A stretch of DNA of 5,047 bases from positions 1-5,047 of the forward strand of contig DMPJ01000114.1 in the NCBI GenBank assembly GCA_003456035.1, written 5' to 3'. This document shows, in pieces, positions 1 to 5,047 of this stretch. The position numbers were made by a program, and so were the translations under genes. The stretch comes from Planktothrix sp. UBA8402 (GTDB lineage Bacteria > Cyanobacteriota > Cyanobacteriia > Cyanobacteriales > Microcoleaceae). The notes under the pieces were generated by a model, which was not told the origin of the DNA, made no database searches, and saw nothing but the letters and a program-made list of their open reading frames with translations. Every line of letters begins with the position of its first letter. Position 1 is the stretch's first letter.

Positions 1-1286
1 ACGATTATTTTAATAGCGATCAATTGGGGCGCAATGATGGGGTTCAAGCTCTACGACAACCCGGATCAACTTTGAAACCCTTTTTGTATGAATTAGCTTT
101 AGCAGAAGGAGTGATTCAACCGAATACAATCTTAGCAGATGTTCCTAGTTATTACGCAATTCCAGGGGCAAAACTTTACAGTCCAACGGACTATAGCGAA
201 ACGTTTTTAGGCCCGGTGCGGGTGCGGGTAGCGTTGGCAAATTCTTTAAATATTCCCGCCGTGAAAGTATTAGAAAAAGTCACAGTGACCGTATTTTTAG
301 AACGGTTAAAACAATTAGGATTTCAACATTTAACCCATTCTCCTGATTATTATGGTTTAGGATTAACTTTAGGAAGTGGAGAAGTCAGTTTATGGGAATT
401 AGCTCAGGCTTATTTAATTATGGCAAATCAAGGTAAAATAGTCACACCAAATGTGATCATAAATCAAACTAAAGATATCAAAAATTCTCAACTTTCTATT
501 GATACTCCTGTCACCTGGCAATTAATCACAAATATGTTAAGTGATCCTCATGCGAGAGCCCATTCTTTTGGGATTGATTCTGTCTTGAATTTACCCTTTT
601 CAGTTGCAGTTAAAACCGGAACTTCTTCCAATTATCGAGATACTTGGACAGTGGGTTTTACCACAGATTATACTGTCGCAACTTGGGTAGGAAATTTTGA
701 CGGTCAAGGGATGAAAAATGTGTCTGGAGTGACGGGTGCAGCACCTTTATGGAATCGAATTTTATTGCATTTACACGAAACAAAAGAACCTGCTAACTTT
801 ATCCCACCTCAAGGGTTAATTCAGTTACCAATTTGTGCAACTACCGGGTTACGTCCGACGAAAGATTGTTCCGGTGGAATAGTATTAGAATATTTTGATC
901 ATAAAGCGATCGCCGAATATGAGAAAAAATCTCCTAAATTAGTTTTAAATTCTGAATATAATGAATGGTTATCTCGACAATCTCATCCTCAGTTAACCCA
1001 AAATCAGTTAACAATTATTTCTCCTCAAGCTGATGATTATTTTGTGATTAATTCGGGAAAAACTGCTAAATTAGAATTTAAAATTACTGGCAATTCTCAA
1101 CAGTCTGTGGAATGGTGGTTAAATAATAAAAAATTAAATTCTCAGTCTGATAATTCTCTGTTTTGGCAATTACAACCTGGAGAATGGAAGTTAACAGTTA
1201 AACAAGGAAATCAACAGGATAGTGTTCAATTTCAAGTCCAAGAAGCAAAGAGAAAACCCCATCGAGGTTTTTCGGTTGTCAATTAG
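1..1286 (+). CDS. pbpC: Penicillin-binding protein 1C, C-terminal part (5' end outside window)
   Basis: This is the C-terminal part of a bifunctional class A penicillin-binding protein that cross-links peptidoglycan outside the cytoplasmic membrane. The frame is open from base 3, so the TTG at 24 is an internal Leu codon and the glycosyltransferase half lies off the window. All three transpeptidase motifs are visible: SxxK as S-T-L-K (bases 66-77, catalytic Ser at 66-68), SxN as S-L-N (243-251) and K-T-G-T (612-623). After these comes a Cys pair (Cys codons near 834 and 867, in a C-A-T-T-G-L context) seen in PBP1C proteins. A beta-rich tail (about 1000-1240) with a W-W-L-N-N segment and the pattern P-G-E-W-K-L-T-V fits the BiPBP_C domain that separates PBP1C from PBP1A/1B. 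The gene ends with TAG at 1284-1286, 8 bp inside the convergent ClC gene. Assignment to class A PBP is firm; the 1C subtype rests on the C-terminal domain. Confidence 0.92.
   Translation, partial: DYFNSDQLGRNDGVQALRQPGSTLKPFLYELALAEGVIQPNTILADVPSYYAIPGAKLYSPTDYSETFLGPVRVRVALANSLNIPAVKVLEKVTVTVFLERLKQLGFQHLTHSPDYYGLGLTLGSGEVSLWELAQAYLIMANQGKIVTPNVIINQTKDIKNSQLSIDTPVTWQLITNMLSDPHARAHSFGIDSVLNLPFSVAVKTGTSSNYRDTWTVGFTTDYTVATWVGNFDGQGMKNVSGVTGAAPLWNRILLHLHETKEPANFIPPQGLIQLPICATTGLRPTKDCSGGIVLEYFDHKAIAEYEKKSPKLVLNSEYNEWLSRQSHPQLTQNQLTIISPQADDYFVINSGKTAKLEFKITGNSQQSVEWWLNNKKLNSQSDNSLFWQLQPGEWKLTVKQGNQQDSVQFQVQEAKRKPHRGFSVVN
906..913. repeat. HIP1 octamer GCGATCGC (inside pbpC)
   Basis: Exact copy of the highly iterated palindrome HIP1 of cyanobacteria, lying inside the pbpC reading frame. 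It has no known function in gene expression; its use here is as a taxonomic marker. Confidence 0.85.
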
Positions 1287-3996
1287 AAACCGGGTTTCTG
1301 TTTCCAATCGCAGGTCGAACTAAAATAACTGTACATTGACAGTTTTTAGCGATCGCTTCTGGAATATTACCTTGAATTACTTGTCGTAACATACCCTCTC
1401 GACTTGCCCCTAATACAATCACATCACATTGATCTTTATCAGCCAAATCAATAACAGCTTCTGATACAGAATTAGAACAAACATTGCTAAAAACTACCTC
1501 TGTATTTAAACGATGACTTAAATGTTCTGAATCTTGCTTAAAATCTCTGATTTCTTGTTCAGAAATCATACTTTTAACTACTCGAAAAAGACAAATTTTG
1601 GGAGAAAAACTTAACTTAATTAATGCGGGTAAAAGCTGCACCGAAACTGAATTTTCCAGGGTATCTCTCACTGGAACTAACCAACGATGCCAAGCCAAAA
1701 CCGGGCAAGTAGCTGGATCAGAATTAGGATTAGTTTGAGGATCGTGAGGTGTTTGATTTTGACCCCATTTTATTAACATAACTTGGCAGGGAACTAGACG
1801 AATAACCGCATCCATCACATTACCAAAAATTCGATCTGGTGCTGATATATCCCCATGCCAACCCATTAATAATAAATCAATATGTTCCTCTTGAGTTATT
1901 TCTAAAATCGCTTGGGCGACATCATGGGCAACTCTAATTTGAGTATGAACAGAAATCTTTAAATTCTGCCCTAGGCGTTCAGCTTGTTGTAATAAACGCC
2001 GACTTTTTGTTAACCTAACTAAAGTTTCTGAAGGAGATTTACTATAGGGAATTGTAATCACAGTTATACATTCTAATTCGTAATTGCGTTCCTGGGCGAT
2101 CGCTACGGCAACTTTTAATAATGCCGGGGCAGTTTGGGGATTATATAATGATACTAATAAACGCCCATTTCCCGTTTGTGGCCCCCTAGTTTGATAGGCA
2201 ATATAAGAAGATTCATAATGTCGCCCTACTTGGGTTGCTTCCCCACTAATTTGACCTAATTCTGCCCGAATAATATCACTGCGAGTAATAATTCCCACTA
2301 AATGATGATGTTCGACAACGGGTAAACGACTGAGTTTATAATGACCCAATAAATATAAAACATGAGTTAAATTATCATCGGGATTAACAGTAATTGGTTG
2401 AGTAGTCATTAACTGATCAATTGGAGTATGATTGGGTAATTGACGATTACTAATTTGGGCTAAATCAGTTTGGGTAGTAATTCCGATTAATTTGCCATTT
2501 TCAACTACAGGAAATCCGCGATGATGGGATTTTGCAAAGGCTTCAATCACCTGTTGTAAAGTCAAATTACCCGCTAAGGTTTCGACATTTCTTTGCATAA
2601 CATTAGCTGCGCGTAAATTCTCCAATGCCCCATCAATTGGGTGATCGGATTTGATCTCAATTCCACTCAATTTTAATAACTGATCATAAAGAGATTCAGG
2701 ATCAAGTTTTTCGGCAATTAAATATGCTACAATAGAAGAAATCATTAACGGTAAAACTAACCCGAAATCCGTTGTAATTTCAAACACAATCACCACCGCC
2801 GTCATCGGTGTTCGCGCCACGGCACAAAAAAACGCCCCCATTCCAGCAAAGGCAAAAATAGTGGGTTGGTCAATTCCTAACAGGAATTCTGATTCCCAGG
2901 TTCCTACTAAATGACCTAAAGCGGAACCTAACACTAAAGACGGGGCAAATAATCCCCCAGGCGCACCGGAACTGGCTGCAATTGTAGTTAGAATAAAATG
3001 AGCTATAAATGCTATTGCACTGGTTTCCCAGGACAATTCCCCACTTAAAATTAATTGTCTAATTCCGGTATTATTTCTAAAGGAAATCGGCAATAATGAT
3101 ACTACTAAACCCGATAATAACCCGGCAACAGCCATGCGTTGAGGTAATCCCCAACGTAAAACCCGGCGGTTAAATTTTGACCCGGCAATAATACTCCGAC
3201 TAAAAATTGCCCCTAAAACTCCCGCTAAAATTCCTAATAGAATAAATAAAGGAATTTCTCTGGCATAAAGCAATCGATCATGTACCGTTTCTAATATAAT
3301 AGTTTTTGTTAAGCTATCACTAAATTCTTGACCTCCCAATAAACGGGAAACTACCGCACCAATAAAAGAGGCAATAATCGCCGGGCCTAGGGTAATTCCT
3401 GACACGTCATGCAGCAGTTCTTCTACTACAAATAACACCCCAGCTATGGGTGCATTAAATCCGGCGGCTAACCCGGCGGCGGCCCCACAAGCTATTAATT
3501 GGCGGCGGTAATTCGGAGAAGTGGGAACCCAACGACTAATCCAAGCAGCTAAAGCGGCGCCAATTTGGACAGTCGGCCCCTGACGTCCTAAAGTTAACCC
3601 AGAACCCATCGTAAACATCGTGCCAATAAGTTTAGCAAATGCCACTCGGAAGTCAAGGGAAATGGGTTCTCCAGCCAATGCTGCTTTAACTTGTGGAATC
3701 CCACTTCCGGCGGTTTCTGGTGCTAATCTTTCCACTAAAAAACCCGTTAATAAACCGCCAATTAATCCCACACCTGGAAGTAATATCCAAGCTGGAATTG
3801 CCGAATTTAAGGATGCGGAAATTCGCCAGGAGCCCAACCAACCAGCACCTTCTTTTAATAGAAATGCAGCTAAACCAGATACCAACCCAATTAAACAGGC
3901 TTCAATAATGGCATAACGTTTAGGAGTTGTTGGTGATAAAATTTTGGAGAACAGAACTGAAATTTCTCTGGGGATAGAGAGACGCCACATAATCAC
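1279..3996 (-). CDS. ClC-family chloride transporter/channel with two CBS and two universal stress (Usp) domains
   Basis: This 905-residue inner-membrane protein moves chloride or a related anion. The ClC core (about 25-445) shows G-S-G-I-P (97-101, Ser98 matching E. coli ClC Ser107), G-R-Q-G-P (137-141), F-N-A-P (180-183), Glu192-Glu193 (Glu193 matching the proton glutamate Glu203), G-G-L-F-A-P (347-352) and Tyr437 (matching Tyr445). The external gating Glu148 is replaced by Gln139 (codon CAG at 3580-3582). Two CBS domains follow (about 465-515 and 529-580), each with a P-V-V-E strand, probably binding adenine nucleotides. Next come two Usp domains (about 611-745 and 770-895). The first keeps a G-x2-G-x9-G ATP loop (Gly712, 715, 725) followed by Asn; the second is altered (Gly863, Gly876). 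E. coli ClC has about 470 residues, so nearly half of this protein is cytoplasmic regulatory region. The start is GTG at 3996; ATG at 3990 two codons later is as plausible, and neither has a clear Shine-Dalgarno. The gene is monocistronic as far as visible. Confidence 0.93.
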   Translation of the reverse strand: MIMWRLSIPREISVLFSKILSPTTPKRYAIIEACLIGLVSGLAAFLLKEGAGWLGSWRISASLNSAIPAWILLPGVGLIGGLLTGFLVERLAPETAGSGIPQVKAALAGEPISLDFRVAFAKLIGTMFTMGSGLTLGRQGPTVQIGAALAAWISRWVPTSPNYRRQLIACGAAAGLAAGFNAPIAGVLFVVEELLHDVSGITLGPAIIASFIGAVVSRLLGGQEFSDSLTKTIILETVHDRLLYAREIPLFILLGILAGVLGAIFSRSIIAGSKFNRRVLRWGLPQRMAVAGLLSGLVVSLLPISFRNNTGIRQLILSGELSWETSAIAFIAHFILTTIAASSGAPGGLFAPSLVLGSALGHLVGTWESEFLLGIDQPTIFAFAGMGAFFCAVARTPMTAVVIVFEITTDFGLVLPLMISSIVAYLIAEKLDPESLYDQLLKLSGIEIKSDHPIDGALENLRAANVMQRNVETLAGNLTLQQVIEAFAKSHHRGFPVVENGKLIGITTQTDLAQISNRQLPNHTPIDQLMTTQPITVNPDDNLTHVLYLLGHYKLSRLPVVEHHHLVGIITRSDIIRAELGQISGEATQVGRHYESSYIAYQTRGPQTGNGRLLVSLYNPQTAPALLKVAVAIAQERNYELECITVITIPYSKSPSETLVRLTKSRRLLQQAERLGQNLKISVHTQIRVAHDVAQAILEITQEEHIDLLLMGWHGDISAPDRIFGNVMDAVIRLVPCQVMLIKWGQNQTPHDPQTNPNSDPATCPVLAWHRWLVPVRDTLENSVSVQLLPALIKLSFSPKICLFRVVKSMISEQEIRDFKQDSEHLSHRLNTEVVFSNVCSNSVSEAVIDLADKDQCDVIVLGASREGMLRQVIQGNIPEAIAKNCQCTVILVRPAIGNRNPVSN
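1285..1299. repeat. Palindromic repeat AGAAACCGGGTTTCT at the convergent gene ends
   Basis: A 15-bp near-perfect palindrome with 7-bp arms (AGAAACC/GGTTTCT) around a central G. It forms the last codons of the ClC gene (N-P-V-S-N end) and its left edge supplies the AG of the pbpC TAG stop. I remember short palindromes of this sequence as abundant in filamentous cyanobacterial genomes; copy number cannot be seen in one window. It has no following T-run, so a terminator role is only possible. Confidence 0.55.
1349..1356. repeat. HIP1 octamer GCGATCGC (3' part of the ClC gene)
   Basis: Second exact HIP1 copy, within the codons of the last Usp domain of the ClC protein (the A-I-A segment near residues 881-883). 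Confidence 0.85.
2096..2103. repeat. HIP1 octamer GCGATCGC (first Usp domain of the ClC gene)
   Basis: Third exact HIP1 copy, in codons of the A-I-A-Q segment near residue 632 of the ClC protein. Three copies in about 5 kb is well above chance for AT-rich DNA and supports a cyanobacterial source. Confidence 0.85.
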
Positions 3997-4017
3997 AATA
4001 GAAATTTTGGCTATTGT
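3995..4017 (-). promoter_or_regulatory. Inverted repeat over the ClC start codon
   Basis: ACAATAG (3995-4001) and CTATTGT (4011-4017) are perfect 7-bp arms around a 9-base loop. On the leftward mRNA the hairpin takes in the first bases of the GTG start at 3996 and ends just before the ATG at 3990. It could be an operator or a weak start-masking hairpin. The stem is AT-rich and may be chance; no known regulator site is recognised. Confidence 0.3.
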
Positions 4018-4023
4018 TATTGA

Positions 4024-4152
4024 TCAGAAATTTGGGTTTAAAAAGCCTAAGTAGAACTTAGGCTTTTCTTGGTTTTTAATATAAGACTTCAAAACTTCTA
4101 ATGGTGAGCCCCCTACCAACGTCTCATATTGATCATGACTCTCAATCCAAAA
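4024..4152 (-). pseudogene. Possible decayed C-terminal remnant of an unidentified protein gene
   Basis: Leftward, a 42-codon open stretch follows an in-frame TAG at 4153-4155 and ends at TGA (4024-4026). Its middle (Y-E-T-L-V-G-G-S-P-L-E-V-L-K-S-Y-I-K) reads like ordinary protein: an acidic and aromatic start, a G-G-S-P turn and an amphipathic helix. There is no good start codon, the upstream frame is broken, and the last codons run into the terminator hairpin. I do not recognise the family. It may be the tail of a lost gene, perhaps of a mobile element, or chance. The rest of the gap 3997-4201 shows only the hairpin and the small repeats near the ClC start. Confidence 0.25.
4041..4067 (-). 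terminator. Rho-independent terminator of the leftward HEPN operon
   Basis: Perfect 11-bp stem AAAAGCCTAAG / CTTAGGCTTTT around a 5-base loop. Read leftward the stem ends in a run of T (about 4040-4044), giving the usual G+C stem plus U-tract. The leftward operon at 4202-4943 is the only transcription unit running into it, so it is assigned to that operon. The stem is nearly symmetrical in A and T flanks, so it could also stop rightward transcripts. It lies only 44 bp before the ClC start codon. Confidence 0.75.
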
Positions 4153-4201
4153 CTATATAACCGTATCCTCTTAAAGTGGAACAAGGGATAGAAGGGTAGT
4201 C

Positions 4202-4384
4202 CTATAAACTATCAATACTTGAGATAATTCTTCTAGCTAAAGTAAGGGATTCTTGGCAAGTATTAGCAGTTATAGAAGTTGATGATTTATAATCAGCTTG
4301 GTTACGATAACCTCGCAAAACTTGTAAGCGATTGCCGATTTTTTGACGAATGGGATCAGGATGATTTTGAAATTGATTTATCAC
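4202..4384 (-). CDS. C-terminal half of the split HEPN protein
   Basis: This 60-codon frame could start at GTG 4384, whose GTGA overlaps the TGA of the preceding half, so reinitiation is possible. It holds I-G-N-R-L-Q-V-L-R-G-Y-R-N-Q-A-D-Y and a last helix ending A-R-R-I-I-S-S-I. The R-N-x-A-D-Y segment occupies the place where catalytic HEPN RNases carry R-x4-6-H; no His is seen there, so RNase activity is doubtful. The stop is at 4202, and about 135 bases of untranslated leader to the terminator follow. Confidence 0.55.
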   Translation of the reverse strand: MINQFQNHPDPIRQKIGNRLQVLRGYRNQADYKSSTSITANTCQESLTLARRIISSIDSL

Positions 4385-4572
4385 AAATTTATGAACATTT
4401 TGTAAGGAATTGTTAATCTATCTTTTTCTTCTAAAACCTGTTTGGCTTGGTGAAAAGCTGCATAGTAAGCTCGACTAATAGCTGATCTAAATTTAGCTTG
4501 TTCACTAACAATAACTGTTTGTCCCACTAAATTTTGAGCTAAGGTTAAATAATCCAACCAATCAAAAGTCAT
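4381..4572 (-). CDS. N-terminal half of the split HEPN protein
   Basis: This 63-codon frame begins at ATG 4572 within the ATGA overlap (4569-4572), so its translation is probably coupled to the upstream gene. Residues 1-20 form the first amphipathic helix (D-W-L-D-Y-L-T-L-A-Q). Residues about 27-48 carry the conserved R-S-A-I-S-R-A-Y-Y-A-A-F-H helix of HEPN proteins. The final residues after I-P (K-M-F-I-N-L) do not fit the family and are read out of frame. Alone it would lack the second half of the helical bundle. Confidence 0.6.
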   Translation of the reverse strand: MTFDWLDYLTLAQNLVGQTVIVSEQAKFRSAISRAYYAAFHQAKQVLEEKDRLTIPYKMFINL

Positions 4573-4931
4573 AAATAATCATATCTGACATAAATTTGAC
4601 TGCGGATATCACCGTCATAGCTTCCTAACCACTGATCAGAAAGTTTTTCAATCTGTTCAATCGCTGCTTCTGTATCTGCAATTGTTCTTGTTAGGTAAAC
4701 AACCAATTGGGACTCAGCTAATTCTGGATCTAAAATCCAGTCAAGAAATACATTTGATTCTGGGAAATATTGGCTGATTAAATCTTTACCTAATCCCAAA
4801 ATTGATAATAGATTGGGATAACTTGCTAAAAATTTAACCACATCATGCTCATGGCGAAACTGATAGAATAATTTTAAATCATCTATGTCCGCTTGATTGA
4901 CAACTAGAGATTGGGAGATAGTGCTGATCAT
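4569..4931 (-). CDS. Unrecognised ~120-residue protein, first gene of the HEPN pair
   Basis: I do not recognise this family with certainty. The protein is acidic and soluble with no signal peptide or membrane segment. A helical first part (residues about 10-50, with R-H-E-H-D near 26) is followed by a short alternating stretch (Y-F-P-E-S-N-V-F-L-D-W, then D-P-E-L-A-E-S-Q-L-V-V-Y-L-T-R) that looks like beta strands. An acidic helix (about 88-106) and a final strand ending Y-V-R-Y-D-Y-L complete it. I have a weak memory of similar D-P-E / L-V-V-Y-I proteins beside HEPN or PIN genes in cyanobacteria. It lacks the G-S-x-A-R-G and D-x-D motifs of MNT nucleotidyltransferase antitoxins. The ATG at 4931 is preferred over TTG at 4943, four codons earlier; neither has a clear ribosome site. 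Its end overlaps the HEPN start by 4 bp, indicating one operon. An antitoxin-like partner role is inference from position. Confidence 0.7.
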   Translation of the reverse strand: MISTISQSLVVNQADIDDLKLFYQFRHEHDVVKFLASYPNLLSILGLGKDLISQYFPESNVFLDWILDPELAESQLVVYLTRTIADTEAAIEQIEKLSDQWLGSYDGDIRSQIYVRYDYL

Positions 4932-5006
4932 AGTATTAACCAAACTTGATGGAGCTACTTAAATCTTAACACGACCTATTGCCCAAACTAGGAGTCACCA
5001 TAAAAA

Positions 5007-5047
5007 CGAGTATGGAGGGACTCGAACCCCCGACCCTCAGGACCGGA
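5007..5047 (-). tRNA. tRNA-Arg (anticodon CCG), 3' part; 5' half outside window
   Basis: Read leftward, the sequence starts in the anticodon loop (T33, C-C-G at 34-36, G37, T38). It continues with the 3' strand of the anticodon stem CCTGA, a 5-base variable loop GGGTC, T-stem GGGGG, T-loop TTCGAGT, T-stem CCCTC, acceptor strand CATACTC and discriminator G at 5007. T33 and a purine at 37 flank CCG, and the spacing to the T-arm fixes the alignment, so CCG (Arg) is the best reading. The CCA end is not encoded; T5 (5002-5006 complement) follows directly. The 5' half cannot be checked. Confidence 0.85.

Larger units (their letters stand above)
4202..4572 (-). pseudogene. HEPN-domain protein (UPF0332-like), split by a frameshift
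   Basis: Two abutting leftward frames together give one HEPN-domain protein of about 123 residues, the normal size for this all-helical family. Many HEPN proteins are RNA-targeting toxins or partners of nucleotidyltransferases. The first frame has the signature helix A-I-S-R-A-Y-Y-A-A-F-H; the second has the late motif R-G-Y-R-N-Q-A-D-Y. At 4381-4420 the downstream frame can be read backwards as N-V-H-K-F-V-I-N-Q-F, a typical continuation, so loss of one base near the A-run at 4398-4401 (T-run on +) explains the split. It overlaps the preceding gene by ATGA, as in toxin-antitoxin pairs. The HEPN assignment is confident. Whether it is a real mutation, a sequencing error in a homopolymer, or two proteins made by coupled translation cannot be decided here. 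Confidence 0.75.

Noticed and set aside
24..26. TTG as the start of the penicillin-binding protein
   Set aside because: The frame continues upstream to the window edge with family-like sequence (D-Y-F-N), and the catalytic Ser would be only 15 residues from such a start.
3693..3908. 71-codon plus-strand frame in the same place
   Set aside because: Also antisense to ClC, overlaps the previous frame and shows no domain.
3620..3916. 98-codon plus-strand frame opposite the start of the ClC gene
   Set aside because: It lies wholly antisense to the conserved ClC core, is low-complexity in Pro/Asn/Ala and resembles no family; it is a shadow of the real gene.
4435..4475. R-A-Y-Y-A-A-F-H in the HEPN first half as the R-x4-6-H RNase motif
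   Set aside because: The spacing fits (x6), but this is the conserved early helix of UPF0332-type proteins; the catalytic motif of HEPN toxins lies in the late helix, where here R-N-Q-A-D-Y is found.
4941..4943. TTG start for the unknown protein upstream of HEPN
   Set aside because: It gains only four residues over the ATG at 4931 and has no better ribosome site; kept as an alternative only.
3997..5047. Direct repeat of the tRNA 3' end as an integration boundary
   Set aside because: I looked for a copy of the CATACTC / TTCGAGT region in 3997-4570 and saw none, so no attachment site is called.
1..5047. CRISPR array or complete insertion sequence
   Set aside because: No regularly spaced repeats, no transposase frame and no terminal inverted repeats with target duplications were seen.

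Overview
The window looks like chromosomal DNA from an AT-rich, probably filamentous cyanobacterium of the Planktothrix/Oscillatoria kind. Three copies of the cyanobacterial palindrome HIP1 (GCGATCGC) lie at 906, 1349 and 2096. There is also a short palindrome, AGAAACCGGGTTTCT, of a type I remember as abundant in such genomes. The very long ClC-CBS-CBS-Usp-Usp protein is an architecture I associate with cyanobacteria. The genus is inference.

Layout from left to right. Bases 1-1286 (+) hold the 3' part of a penicillin-binding protein 1C gene, entering from outside the window. It carries the complete catalytic motif set of the transpeptidase plus the C-terminal domain typical of PBP1C. Its stop overlaps by 8 bp the stop of a convergent gene at 1279-3996 (-), which encodes a 905-residue ClC-family chloride transporter or channel with two CBS domains and two universal-stress-protein domains. 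In this ClC the normally conserved external gating glutamate is a glutamine (Q139), while the other ion-pathway residues are kept. This is the most interesting protein-level observation here.

Bases 3997-4201 are non-coding. They contain a strong 11-bp hairpin, best read as the terminator of the leftward operon to its right. They also contain a small inverted repeat over the ClC start codon and what may be the decayed tail of an unidentified protein gene.

Bases 4202-4943 (-) hold a compact two-gene, toxin-antitoxin-like unit. A roughly 120-residue unrecognised protein overlaps by ATGA a HEPN-domain protein (UPF0332-like). The HEPN gene is split into two frames by an apparent one-base loss in an A-run, and the halves overlap by GTGA. 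Bases 5007-5047 (-) are the 3' part of a tRNA-Arg (anticodon CCG); the unit begins about 75 bp after that tRNA, on the same strand.

Functionally the window is a mixture: cell-wall synthesis, anion homeostasis with nucleotide sensing, and a small accessory HEPN module beside a tRNA. I see no CRISPR array, intact insertion sequence or phage gene. The candidate new biology is the Gln-gated ClC fusion and the HEPN pair, not a large unknown system.
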